Below are positions 37,855 to 45,646 of a stretch of 64,000 bases of DNA, piece after piece (the first letter of the stretch is position 1; every line of letters starts with the position of its first letter). Where the stretch lies: NCBI RefSeq assembly GCF_003610015.1, contig NZ_AP018933.1, forward strand, positions 2,824,035 to 2,888,034, in the 5' to 3' direction. The notes beneath the pieces were generated by a model that saw only the letters and a list, made by a program, of their open reading frames with translations, searched no databases and had not been told where the DNA came from. The DNA comes from Zymobacter palmae (GTDB lineage Bacteria > Pseudomonadota > Gammaproteobacteria > Pseudomonadales > Halomonadaceae). Made by a program: the position numbers and the translations under genes.

Positions 37855-37899
37855 TGGTGCCGGCACCAAGAGTCGAACTCGGGACCTACTGATTACAAG
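37855..37899 (-). other. Prophage attachment site: 3' fragment of tRNA-Thr(TGT)
   Basis: Read on the minus strand, these 45 bases run from the anticodon loop (CTTGTAATC, anticodon TGT) through the T arm (GAGTTCGACTC) to the acceptor end GTGCCGGCACCA. They match the 3' part of a gammaproteobacterial tRNA-Thr(TGT). The 5' half is missing: upstream bases do not complete the D arm or acceptor stem. A tRNA 3' fragment with its terminator at one end is the usual scar left by integrase-mediated insertion. The intact tRNA copy should sit at the far right end of the prophage. Confidence 0.85.
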
Positions 37900-37967
37900 G
37901 CAGAACTACAAATAGTATAAAAACAACAACTTACAGCATAAAAATATGTGTAAATTACCGATTTTAG

Positions 37968-37987
37968 GCCGCATTCCATGCGGCTTT
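37968..37987 (+). terminator. Short hairpin with T's inside the left prophage end
   Basis: GCCGCAT-tcc-ATGCGGC followed by TTT. It lies in the 590-nt non-coding stretch between the attachment site and the anti-CRISPR gene. Confidence 0.5.
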
Positions 37988-38214
37988 GCCGTCTTTATCT
38001 ATGTAGGTTTTAGGCGTCATAACGGCCTGTGGAGACGGCCGTAGAAGGCGCACACGGCGCGCCAAATAAACATGTGCCCACGGGTTGAATAGAGTCAGAA
38101 ATCGGCCTGATGGCCGCCGTTGATGCCGCAACGTTGATGCACGCGCAGGTGATGCGGTCACGTTGTGCAAAAACGCATAAATCCGCATAATTTTCCTGCC
38201 CTCGAAATCTCGCC

Positions 38215-38239
38215 ACAGCCCGCGTCATGCGGGCTGTTT
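38215..38239 (+). terminator. Hairpin terminator upstream of the anti-CRISPR promoter
   Basis: ACAGCCCGC (38215-38223) pairs with GCGGGCTGT (38229-38237) across 5 nt, followed by TT. It may insulate the anti-CRISPR unit from transcription entering from the left. Confidence 0.6.
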
Positions 38240-38285
38240 CGTATCCTTCCCCCCTGCATAAAAATCGACCTATTTAGAAACCGCA

Positions 38286-38306
38286 GGCGCGGGGGGCAAC
38301 TGCGCG
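38286..38306. other. Candidate cos (packaging) site
   Basis: A 21-base GC-rich stretch starting GGCGCGGGGGGCAAC and ending TGCGCG resembles the P2-type cohesive-end region as I remember it (GGCG...GGGGAAAGCACTGCGCG). It lies between the attachment site and the portal gene, where cos is located in phiCTX-like P2 relatives. This is an inference from similarity and position only. Confidence 0.35.
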
Positions 38307-38435
38307 TGGTGGCGTGTGCGAATGCAGGAGCGCTCTAGCGAGCCGGATAGAATCCAGCTCAATAAAAACTTGAAATGTCAAACAAATAGCAAAAAAAGAC
38401 GGAAAATTTTTATCTACCAGAGAGAGGGGTAATCC

Positions 38436-38464
38436 TTGCAATGTATTCTTAGAATACATATAGT
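38436..38464 (+). promoter_or_regulatory. Promoter and Aca-type operator of the anti-CRISPR operon
   Basis: TTGCAA (-35, 38436-38441) and TATAGT (-10, 38459-38464) are 17 bases apart. The spacer is filled by a perfect inverted repeat, ATGTATTCT-t-AGAATACAT (38441-38459). A repressor bound there would block RNA polymerase. This is the standard design of acr promoters, which are autorepressed by the downstream Aca protein. AAAGGGA then precedes the start at 38492. Confidence 0.85.
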
Positions 38465-38491
38465 ACAGGCATTGATTAAAGGGACATTGCC

Positions 38492-38941
38492 ATGCAGCTT
38501 TTCCATACCAGCCCAGAAACAGAAATCACGCCGTCCACCCTTGGGCGTTTCGATGAATTTCTATTCTTCTCTCCAACTATCTATGTAATGACCGCTGGCG
38601 ATTACCATGTGTTTGTTACCAGTCTCAACGACAGCGAAATCATTGAGGCTGGTAGTCTGTGGTATCAAGATAACTGGGAAGCTGCACGCCCTTTCATTGA
38701 TGAGCTTATGGGGCGGTTGAGTGTAGACGAAGACACGGCGATGGGGCTTCTTGATGGAAGCCTGTCGGTCTACGACATGGATATCGAGCCAGAAGACATG
38801 GCAGATGAGGATTGGAATGTTCAGCGCCTAACCGCTCGCAGTGCAAAGGCATTGGGTTTTATCGGTGTGGCGGTTGAGGATGAGCAGGGCGCTGCCTACA
38901 TGCTTGATGTCACAAGAATTAAAATGGAAGCAGCAAAGTGA
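38492..38941 (+). CDS. AcrIF11-like anti-CRISPR protein (predicted ADP-ribosyltransferase)
   Basis: A 149-residue acidic protein. It shares with AcrIF11, as I remember that sequence, the ordered motifs FHTSP (residues 4-8), EIT, GRF-x-EFLFFS (18-27), YVMTAGDY (31-38), SEIIEAGS (48-55), VDEDTA (78-83), W-x-x-Q-x-x-TA-x-x-AK-x-LGF-x-GV (108-126) and EDEQG-x-x-YM (129-137). AcrIF11 blocks type I-F CRISPR by ADP-ribosylating Cas8f at the PAM-contacting site; HTSP, the tyrosine and the DEQG segment fit the H-Y-E-like ADP-ribosyltransferase pattern. It is the first gene of a prophage operon whose next gene encodes a small HTH protein, overlapping by 4 bases. Target type in this host is unproven. 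Confidence 0.85.
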   Translation: MQLFHTSPETEITPSTLGRFDEFLFFSPTIYVMTAGDYHVFVTSLNDSEIIEAGSLWYQDNWEAARPFIDELMGRLSVDEDTAMGLLDGSLSVYDMDIEPEDMADEDWNVQRLTARSAKALGFIGVAVEDEQGAAYMLDVTRIKMEAAK

Positions 38942-39144
38942 TTGATGCCAGAAAAGACCATTGCACTGATGCTGACCACCAATCCAAGATCATTGGAAAG
39001 GCCATAGCGGTATGCGGAACAATGACCGAACTAAGCGGCAGGTCAGGCTTGACCCGTGACTATCTGACAAAGCTCCGCAAAGGAAAAAAAGAGTGGACAT
39101 TTCAGGTGCAATATCTATTGGAGAGTATCGTTAGCTCTAACTGA
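38938..39144 (+). CDS. Small HTH protein, probable Aca (anti-CRISPR-associated) repressor
   Basis: A 68-residue protein with a GTG start overlapping the AcrIF11-like gene by four bases, so translation is likely coupled. Residues 16-50 (SKIIGKAIAVCGTMTELSGR, then SGLTRDYLTKLRKGKK) look like a compact Cro/CI-type helix-turn-helix. Aca proteins are small HTH repressors encoded just after acr genes that bind inverted repeats in the acr promoter; such a repeat is present at 38441-38459. I cannot assign it to a numbered Aca family. AT-rich base use unlike the adjacent structural genes suggests independent acquisition of the pair. Confidence 0.8.
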   Translation: MIDARKDHCTDADHQSKIIGKAIAVCGTMTELSGRSGLTRDYLTKLRKGKKEWTFQVQYLLESIVSSN

Positions 39145-39149
39145 TGCCC

Positions 39150-39172
39150 AAAAAAGCCGCCTCGCGGGCGGC
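39150..39172 (-). terminator. Intrinsic terminator of the terminase-portal transcript
   Basis: On the minus strand GCCGCC-cgcga-GGCGGC is followed by TTTTTT. It lies 25 bases after the portal stop, ending the leftward Q-P late transcript before it runs through the acr/aca genes. Confidence 0.85.
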
Positions 39173-39196
39173 CTAGATATCGGTATAACGCGGGGA

Positions 39197-40192
39197 CTAT
39201 GAACGGGGCTGGCTGAGACTGAACGGGGCGAAGCGGATCACCTCTTGCCCAATCATATCGTTGAACTCCGATAGCGTTTCCTGCAGCGGTTCCAGTTCGT
39301 TGGCCACGAACACGGCCGCCGCTTTCTCAATGTCCCCAAAGCCGCCGGTGTTGTTGGGGATGATCCCCATCAGCTGCGGCGGTACGCGGTGGGCGGCCAG
39401 CTGGTCGTCGCGGGTCTGGCCTTTGATCGCTTGGAAATCATCCTTGGCCGCAATCTCACTGATCGGGATCAGGTTCACCGAGTCTTTGTTGCCATCAGTG
39501 ATGTGCATGTAAAAGTTGCGGAAGTTGCCGGGGCCTTTCGAGTCCTTCAATGCCTTGCGCATGTTGTCCTGATCAGTGGGATCAATCTTGTCGCCGGTCG
39601 TGTACAGAATGAACCCTGCATGGCTGCCGTTGCGGTAGTAGCGCAGGCGGAACGTGGTCGCTTCCTTGTTGAGCTGGATCGAATCGAGCGCGCCGATATA
39701 GTCCGGCTCGCCGTAGACCTCCTGATCAATGCCTGGCTGCATCAGGTGCCACGGCGGGGTGGTGAAGGCTTCTTCTTGTCCGTACAGCGGTACCCAATAG
39801 TAGGTGTCAAGATCAAGGCCACGGCGCACGTACTTGGCGCGCGGCACATCAAGGGCCATCAGGTTACCAAGGCGGCTATAGATCGGGTGCAGGTAGGCGT
39901 TACCGAAGGTCAAAAAGTCCAGTGCCAGTGCGGTGAACTGCTGACGCGACAGCAGTGGGTGCGGGATGAATGAGCGGACAAGGATATTGCGCTTTACCTG
40001 CAGCGCTGAACCGTGATGCGGTGTGGCACGATAGCACTTCGACAGTAAGCGGTAGTCGAACGGCGGTTCGTACCACAGCCCGCCCATCGCCCACAGTCCG
40101 GTGTTGACCAGATCGTACGCCGTTCTAATCGGCTCGGCCTCGCCAAAGGTGAAGGCTTCGATGTGGGCGTTGCCCTGTTGTGAGTCAGTCAT
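39197..40192 (-). CDS. Q: Phage portal protein (P2 gpQ)
   Basis: A 331-residue PBSX/P2-type portal protein, forming the ring at the capsid vertex through which DNA is packaged. Typical stretches are WYEPPFDYRLLSKCYRATPH, FGNAYLHPIYSRLGN, DYIGALDSIQLNKEATTFRL, and DDQLAAHRVPPQLMGIIP with the NTGGFGDIEKAAAVF motif. It is convergent with the acr/aca genes. Its start overlaps the end of the terminase gene by one base, so it is the second gene of the leftward P-Q operon, as in P2. Length is slightly below the P2 protein (344). Confidence 0.95.
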   Translation of the reverse strand: MTDSQQGNAHIEAFTFGEAEPIRTAYDLVNTGLWAMGGLWYEPPFDYRLLSKCYRATPHHGSALQVKRNILVRSFIPHPLLSRQQFTALALDFLTFGNAYLHPIYSRLGNLMALDVPRAKYVRRGLDLDTYYWVPLYGQEEAFTTPPWHLMQPGIDQEVYGEPDYIGALDSIQLNKEATTFRLRYYRNGSHAGFILYTTGDKIDPTDQDNMRKALKDSKGPGNFRNFYMHITDGNKDSVNLIPISEIAAKDDFQAIKGQTRDDQLAAHRVPPQLMGIIPNNTGGFGDIEKAAAVFVANELEPLQETLSEFNDMIGQEVIRFAPFSLSQPRS

Positions 40193-41964
40193 TAGTAAGC
40201 CTCGATAATGGAACGGCGGGTGGTCTGAGGGCCGTCGAGCGGTTCAAAATGCAGCGCGTGCATAATCGCCCACGCGATATCGCTGTGGCCGGTGTGCTGG
40301 TTACGCCCTGCTTTGTAGGTGATCTGGGTGCCGGACTTGGTCAGCGTGCGCTTGATAGCGGTAAAGGCTTGGGTGATGTCGTGCGCGCCCGCGTCGAACT
40401 GCAGGCGCTGCTTGCGGATGATCTGCTGGGTCTGGCGTACCATCGCCGACTTAAGATCCGGCGTGTAGCGGTAGCGGGTGACGTTGGGAAAGAACTTCTC
40501 GACCAACTGGGCCACTGAGTCGCCCATGCCGGTGACGTCGATACCGATATGCTCGACGTTGTAGCGTTTGGTCACGCGTTCGATGAACTCGGCCTGTGCT
40601 TCATAGTCGGCCCCGCGCAGGCGGTGATACTCGAGCACGCGATGGGCATCGCCCATCGACTCGGCGGGGGCAATGACGGCCAGCCCTGCCCCGTCGCCTT
40701 CTTCCGATTCGCCCGACGGGTCGTACCCTATCCAGACCCGCTTTTCACCGAACGGACGCTTCGTCCACGGTTTGTAGTCACGCATCCAGCGATCGAACGC
40801 ATCCACCGCGCAGCCCTTCATAAACGACAGCGGGAACGCTGACTGGGCGTCGTCCATGAACTGGCACATCAGCAGGTTGTCGAATTCGTCTTCGCTGTAC
40901 TCCAAACGCAGCTGATCCAGATCAAACAGATCACAGCCGCCGGCGATGGCATCCTGTACGGTGACGATCTGTCGCCAATGGCCGTCCGGCCCACGCAGCC
41001 CTTTGGCAAGCGCGGTGTGGCTAATGTCGAACGCCACTTTCTGATCACGCTTGCGGCGCGCGTTATAAAGCTCGCCCGACCAGAACCCGTACGCCTCGTG
41101 GTCAATGCTGGACGGCGTGGAAAAGTAGGTCTGCTTCCACTGCTTGTGCATCGCCATCCCTGACGTGACCTTACGAAACGTCTGGAAGCCGTGGATCCAG
41201 AAATACTCATCGAGATAGACGTCGCCGTGATAACCCTGTGCGGTTTTGGCATTGGTACCGAGGAAGTGCAGTTCTGCACCGTTGGGCAGCACGAGCGGCT
41301 CGCCTTTGAGTTCGACACCGGTCGCCATCTTGACGAACTGGACGATGTAGTTGCGGAAAATCAGGGCCTGATTCTTCGAGGCGGACAGGAAGATCTTGTT
41401 CTTGCCGGTTTCGAAGGCATTCACCACGGCTTCACGGGCAAAGTACCACGTTGCACCGATCTGGCGACTTTTGAGGATGTTGCGGATGCGCTCATCAAGG
41501 CCCGCTTGGTACCAAGCGCGCTGATAGTTGAACAGCGATCCCTCGAACGCGTCGATCAGCTGAATCAGCCCTTCCTCACCGATATCGTTCTTGGCCTTGC
41601 GCGCGGCCGTGTTGCGCTTGCGGATGCGGGGGTTAAGGTCAGCTTCCTTGCCACTGTCGTTGTATTTGCTGATGCGGGCCAACCGTTCAAAGGCGCGCCC
41701 AAGTTCGTCGATCTCCTTGTAATCGGCGTTGCTCTTCCTGTCGCGCACGATCAGCGAAATATAGCGCGCCTCCAGCGAGCCGAGCATGCGCTCGTGTTCG
41801 GTGGCCTCGTCCCATTTATCGCGCTGCTTCCAGCTGTGCACCGTGGCAGGCTTGAGGTGAAGGTGTTCGGCAATACGGGCCACCCGCCACCCCATCCAGT
41901 AGAGGTGGCGCGCGGTCAGGCGGTCGGTGCCGCCGCTGTCTGAGGTGTCATGTAATGTAGTCAT
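40192..41964 (-). CDS. P: Terminase large subunit, ATPase/endonuclease (P2 gpP)
   Basis: A 590-residue packaging motor, the same length as P2 gpP. The N-terminal 60 residues form an HTH (MGWRVARIAEHLHLKPATVH, SWKQRDKWDE). The ATPase has the Walker A-like KSRQIGATWYFAREA and Walker B VYLDEYFWI. The C-terminal nuclease has YDPSGESEEGDGAG and GIDVTGMGDSV with conserved Asp residues. The frame is open from 42231, but the ATG at 41964 fits the family and no domain lies upstream. It is divergent from gpO; the shared 138-bp region holds the late promoters. Confidence 0.95.
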   Translation of the reverse strand: MTTLHDTSDSGGTDRLTARHLYWMGWRVARIAEHLHLKPATVHSWKQRDKWDEATEHERMLGSLEARYISLIVRDRKSNADYKEIDELGRAFERLARISKYNDSGKEADLNPRIRKRNTAARKAKNDIGEEGLIQLIDAFEGSLFNYQRAWYQAGLDERIRNILKSRQIGATWYFAREAVVNAFETGKNKIFLSASKNQALIFRNYIVQFVKMATGVELKGEPLVLPNGAELHFLGTNAKTAQGYHGDVYLDEYFWIHGFQTFRKVTSGMAMHKQWKQTYFSTPSSIDHEAYGFWSGELYNARRKRDQKVAFDISHTALAKGLRGPDGHWRQIVTVQDAIAGGCDLFDLDQLRLEYSEDEFDNLLMCQFMDDAQSAFPLSFMKGCAVDAFDRWMRDYKPWTKRPFGEKRVWIGYDPSGESEEGDGAGLAVIAPAESMGDAHRVLEYHRLRGADYEAQAEFIERVTKRYNVEHIGIDVTGMGDSVAQLVEKFFPNVTRYRYTPDLKSAMVRQTQQIIRKQRLQFDAGAHDITQAFTAIKRTLTKSGTQITYKAGRNQHTGHSDIAWAIMHALHFEPLDGPQTTRRSIIEAY

Positions 41965-42011
41965 GGCAGGCAGACTACCGAGCGCATCAATAGCGCGAAG
42001 CACTGCCGCCC

Positions 42012-42031
42012 TGTCCCACCGCGCACTCACA
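42012..42031 (+). promoter_or_regulatory. Late-promoter activator site, gpO promoter
   Basis: TGTC-N12-CACA (TGT-N14-ACA), ending CACTCACACGCC, lies 72 bases upstream of gpO. The same spaced dyad with the same CACTCACAC right arm precedes gpV and FI. In P2 these are the O, V and F late promoters, activated by Ogr at a TGT-N12-ACA dyad. A related TGTG-N11-CACA at 42071-42089 might serve the leftward P promoter. Confidence 0.6.
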
Positions 42032-42102
42032 CGCCTAACGCGTTTACCCCGCCCGTTAATCCATCGACCCTGTGCAGCGACTACCCACAGCACAGGTGCG
42101 AC

Positions 42103-42915
42103 ATGAAATATTTCCGGATTGCGAAAGAAGGGGCGACCTGCGACGGCCGCACTCTGAAACGCGAATGGCTGGAACAAGCCGCCGCGCAGTACGACCCCAA
42201 GGTCTACGGCGCACGGATCAACTGCGAACATATTCGCGGCGTCACGCCGGACGGCCCGTTCAAGGCCTATGGCGATGTGACAGCGCTCAAAACCGAAGAG
42301 GATAAGGACGGCAAGCTGGTACTGCTGGCCGCGCTCGACCCGACCGAGGAACTGAAGGCGATCGTTAAGAACCGCCAGAAGGTCTACACCTCGATCGAAG
42401 TGGCCCCGAGCTTTGCCGACACCGGTAAGGCATACCTGATGGGCCTTGCGGTCACCGATAACCCCGCGTCACTCGGCACTGAAATGCTGCAGTTCTGCGC
42501 CCAGCAGCACGAACAGCAAAAGCCCTCCCCGCTGTCCAACCGCAAACAGCACCCCGACAACCTGTTCACCGCTGCCGAAGAAACCGCGCTGGATTTCAGC
42601 GACGGCAAAGCCATGCGCTTAGCTGACAGCATCGTTAGTCGCATATCCGTCCTGCTCTCTGGCCTGAAACCAGAAGAACAGCCGCCAGAAAACCACGGCG
42701 ACAGCGACGGTGAAGACGTGCGCAAGGCGCTAGAAGCACTGGCGCAGGACAACAGCGAGCTGCGCGACCAACTCGAACAGCGTGACGGCGAGTTTACGGC
42801 GCTCAAGACGCAGATCGAGGCGCTGACGCAGGCGCTCGATACCCAGCCACAGGCCAGCTATTCCCGCCGTACCCCTGCGACGGGCGGTAACGCTGCCGTT
42901 CTCACCGACTGCTAA
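42103..42915 (+). CDS. O: Capsid scaffolding protein and prohead protease (P2 gpO)
   Basis: A 270-residue protein that both scaffolds prohead assembly and cleaves capsid proteins. The N-terminal serine protease has CEHIRGV (catalytic His) and VYTSIEVAPSF (catalytic Ser). The C-terminal 100 residues form an acidic, glutamine-rich coiled coil (LEALAQDNSELRDQLEQRDG) that acts as scaffold. It heads the rightward O-N-M-L head operon; gpN follows 10 bases later. Confidence 0.93.
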   Translation: MKYFRIAKEGATCDGRTLKREWLEQAAAQYDPKVYGARINCEHIRGVTPDGPFKAYGDVTALKTEEDKDGKLVLLAALDPTEELKAIVKNRQKVYTSIEVAPSFADTGKAYLMGLAVTDNPASLGTEMLQFCAQQHEQQKPSPLSNRKQHPDNLFTAAEETALDFSDGKAMRLADSIVSRISVLLSGLKPEEQPPENHGDSDGEDVRKALEALAQDNSELRDQLEQRDGEFTALKTQIEALTQALDTQPQASYSRRTPATGGNAAVLTDC

Positions 42916-42925
42916 GGACATCACC

Positions 42926-43933
42926 ATGCGCACGCCTACGCGTCAGAAATTTTCTGCATTGAAAGACCAAATTGCCCACCTCAACGGCATCAGTGATGCC
43001 AGCGAGAAATTTACCGTCGAGCCGTCAGTGCAGCAGCGCCTCGAAACCAATATGCAGGAGTCCAGCGACTTTCTGAGCCAGATCAATATGGTGGGGGTCA
43101 GCGAGCAGATGGGCGAGCGGCTGGGCCTTGGCGTATCTGGCCCAATTGCCGGACGTACCAACACCGATGAAAAAGAGCGCGCGACGCGCGACGTCACCAC
43201 GCTAGATGAAAACGGCTATCTGTGCGTACAGACCAACTTCGATACCCATATCCGCTATCAGCAGCTGGATGCGTGGGCCAAGTTCCCCGACTTCCAGACC
43301 CGCGTACGGGACATCATCCTTAAGCGTCAGGCGCTGGATCGCATTGCGATCGGCTGGAACGGTGTGCGTGCCGACAAAACCACCGATCTGGTCGCTAACC
43401 CGCTGCTGCAGGACGTCAACATCGGTTGGCTGCAGAAGTACCGCGAACACGCCCCTAAACGGGTCATGTCGTCCGGTAAGGAAGCGGGCAAGATCACCAT
43501 CGGCGTTGGCGGTGATTACGCCAACATTGATGCGTTGGTCATGGACGCCGTCAACGAGCTGATCGACCCGTGGTATCAGGAAGACCCCGACCTCGTGGTG
43601 TTGGTCGGCCGCAAATTGCTGCATGACAAGTACTTCCCGCTGATTCAGAAGTACGACCAGCCGACCGAAAGCCGTGCGCTCGACATGATGGTGTCCCAGC
43701 GCCGTATTGGGGGGCTGCAAGCGAACAAGGTGCCGTTCATGCTGGATAAGGGCATTTTCATCACCTCGCTATCTAACCTGTCGCTGTACTGGCAGGAAGG
43801 CAGCCGCCGCCGCGTGGTGGTCGATAACGCCAAGCGCGACCGCATCGAAAACTTCGAGTCTAGCAACGACGCCTACGTCGTAGAGGACTACGGCTTTGGG
43901 TGCTTGATCGAAAACATCGAGGTGATCGCATGA
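42926..43933 (+). CDS. N: Major capsid protein precursor (P2 gpN)
   Basis: A 335-residue HK97-fold capsid protein. P2-family stretches are MRTPTRQKFSALKDQIAHLN, SDFLSQINMVGVSEQMGERL, RQALDRIAIGWNGVRAD, and RRVVVDNAKRDRIENFESSN followed by DAYVVEDYGFGC. The N-terminal part is normally removed by gpO during maturation. It overlaps gpM by four bases (ATGA). Confidence 0.95.
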   Translation: MRTPTRQKFSALKDQIAHLNGISDASEKFTVEPSVQQRLETNMQESSDFLSQINMVGVSEQMGERLGLGVSGPIAGRTNTDEKERATRDVTTLDENGYLCVQTNFDTHIRYQQLDAWAKFPDFQTRVRDIILKRQALDRIAIGWNGVRADKTTDLVANPLLQDVNIGWLQKYREHAPKRVMSSGKEAGKITIGVGGDYANIDALVMDAVNELIDPWYQEDPDLVVLVGRKLLHDKYFPLIQKYDQPTESRALDMMVSQRRIGGLQANKVPFMLDKGIFITSLSNLSLYWQEGSRRRVVVDNAKRDRIENFESSNDAYVVEDYGFGCLIENIEVIA

Positions 43934-44595
43934 CCACCCCTGCCCGCCGCCATTACATGAAGGTCACCGCTGCCGAAGCAGCGGCAGCCAGTGAAGGGGG
44001 CATGCAGGGCGAAGCCTACGAGCAGCATCTGATGATGCTGCATCGTGACAAGGCCGAACTGCATACCATCCGTTCGATTCAAGACAAGATCGCCCGCAAG
44101 GCTGAGAGGCTGCCGCACTATCAGTCGTATCTGCAGGGCGTACTTGAAAACGGTCAAGGGGCTTCGGATCAAGTGCTGGTCACCCTGCTGCTGTGGACGC
44201 TGGACGTCGGCGATATTGCCGCCGCACTGCCGATCGCTGAATACGCTATCCGCTACGGGCTGGCCGCACCGGACGCCCATCAGCGTACTAACGCTGAGAT
44301 TCTGGTCGAGGAAGCGGTCGCGTCACTGATGGACGGCGATGACAACATCGACGCCGATAACCTGCCGCTGCTGGAAGAGATCGCCCGCATCGTCGAGGGG
44401 CGCGACATCGTCGACCCCGTGCGCGCGAAACTGCATAAGGCGATGGGCCGTGCCTGCGAAGCGGGTGGCCACGATCAGGACGCACTGGATCACTACGCCA
44501 AAGCGTTGGCGCTGCATGACAAATGCGGCTGCAAACGACTGCGTAATGAACTGGAACGCCGGATGAAAAAGAACAGCGATCAGTCTGACGGCTGA
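43930..44595 (+). CDS. M: Terminase small subunit (P2 gpM)
   Basis: A 221-residue protein that recognises cos and regulates packaging. It begins MTTPARRHYMKVTAAEAAAA and contains AELHTIRSIQDKIARKAERL and LLLWTLDVGDIAAALPIAEY, both typical of gpM. The ATG at 43930 overlaps the gpN stop; the open frame extends 30 bases further, but the overlap start fits translational coupling. A GGCCAG/CTGGCC hairpin in the 109-nt gap after it may be a processing or pausing site. Confidence 0.92.
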   Translation: MTTPARRHYMKVTAAEAAAASEGGMQGEAYEQHLMMLHRDKAELHTIRSIQDKIARKAERLPHYQSYLQGVLENGQGASDQVLVTLLLWTLDVGDIAAALPIAEYAIRYGLAAPDAHQRTNAEILVEEAVASLMDGDDNIDADNLPLLEEIARIVEGRDIVDPVRAKLHKAMGRACEAGGHDQDALDHYAKALALHDKCGCKRLRNELERRMKKNSDQSDG

Positions 44596-44704
44596 TCTAC
44601 CGCGTCGCCCGCCGACCGAGGGGGACTCCTCGCCGATGAACGGCCAGCCTGCTGGCCTGTTCTGAGGGCAAGGTCTATCCCCCTCACCTAGCCGGAATCC
44701 CCTT

Positions 44705-45181
44705 ATGAGCAGCTTTCTAGTGACGGGTGGCGATGCCCGCACCGCACGCCCTGCCCTCACCGTTAAAAACGCCGACTGGTGGCCGGATATCAGCGCCGAC
44801 GACCTGCGCGATACCCACCGCATCACCGATACCGTCACCGACGCACGCTTAAAGACCGCGATCACCACCGCCATCGCCGCCGTCAATCGCCTACTGCGCG
44901 ACTGGCAGCGTCAGCAGGTGACCGCGGGGCATGCATCACTGGCCGCCGTGCCGGTGCCTGACTACCTGCCGCCGGACGGCCTAAACGCGCTTTACCTGCG
45001 CGCCGTGTACTGCCATGCCCATGCGCTACTCATTGAACGCTACCGCGACTACGACGCCTCGGGCAGCGGTACCCGTGACAGCGAAACCAAAGGCGAGATC
45101 GCGGGCGATTACCGCCGTGAAGCCATGTTCGCCATCTGTGATCTCTGTGATCGACCGCACAACATCGTTGAACTGATATGA
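44705..45181 (+). CDS. L: Head completion/stabilisation protein (P2 gpL)
   Basis: A 158-residue protein at the P2 gpL position. It contains NADWWPDISADDLRDTHRIT, AIAAVNRLLRDWQRQQV and ALYLRAVYCHAHALLIERYR DYDASG-type sequence, typical of gpL, which seals filled heads. It ends in a four-base overlap with gpX. Confidence 0.92.
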   Translation: MSSFLVTGGDARTARPALTVKNADWWPDISADDLRDTHRITDTVTDARLKTAITTAIAAVNRLLRDWQRQQVTAGHASLAAVPVPDYLPPDGLNALYLRAVYCHAHALLIERYRDYDASGSGTRDSETKGEIAGDYRREAMFAICDLCDRPHNIVELI

Positions 45182-45396
45182 CCACGGTCGTGACCTCACA
45201 ACAGGGCGATACCGTCGATCTGATCTGCCACCGCTATGGCGGTACCAGCGACGACGTGATCGCCGTATATGCCCTTAACTCCGGCCTGTGCATTCTCGGC
45301 CCCGTGCTGCCGCTCGGTACCCGCGTGACATTGCCGGACTTCTCGACGACCGCGTCGGAGCAGACCAATGACACGATGCTACAGCTCTGGGACTGA
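45178..45396 (+). CDS. X: Tail protein X, LysM-like (P2 gpX)
   Basis: A 72-residue protein beginning TTVVTSQQGDTVDLICHRYG, the LysM-like fold typical of P2 tail protein X. It contains NSGLCILGPVLPLGTRVTLP, a family hallmark. It overlaps gpL by ATGA and precedes the lysis cassette, as in P2. It belongs to the baseplate or tail hub. Confidence 0.92.
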   Translation: MTTVVTSQQGDTVDLICHRYGGTSDDVIAVYALNSGLCILGPVLPLGTRVTLPDFSTTASEQTNDTMLQLWD

Positions 45397-45409
45397 CAGG
45401 AGACGCCGC

Positions 45410-45646
45410 ATGATCGAAGGCGACAACATCATCGCGGGCGTCGCTCGCAGTGCCACGCACGCCACGCCCGGTGTGACCACCTCGGTGCTGTTTATGAACG
45501 GCATCACTATTCCGACCCTGATCCAGCTGGCCACGCTGGTGTTGGTCGTGGTGCAGGCCGCGTACTGGGTGGCACGCTTTATCCGCTACCTGCGCGGACA
45601 GGACACGCCAGCGGCCAAGCCCGTGGACAAGGACGATAGCCCATGA
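45410..45646 (+). CDS. Putative holin
   Basis: A 78-residue protein with one strong transmembrane segment (IPTLIQLATLVLVVVQAAYW) flanked by charged ends. The ATG at 45410 follows AGGAG at good spacing. Size, topology and location just before the endolysin, with a four-base overlap, support a holin or pinholin. I do not recognise its exact family. Confidence 0.75.
   Translation: MIEGDNIIAGVARSATHATPGVTTSVLFMNGITIPTLIQLATLVLVVVQAAYWVARFIRYLRGQDTPAAKPVDKDDSP

Noticed and set aside
37855-37899. Complete tRNA gene
   Set aside because: Only the part from the anticodon loop to the 3' end is present; the D arm and 5' acceptor strand are missing.
41191-41943. Plus-strand frame of 250 codons
   Set aside because: Antisense to the terminase large subunit gene.
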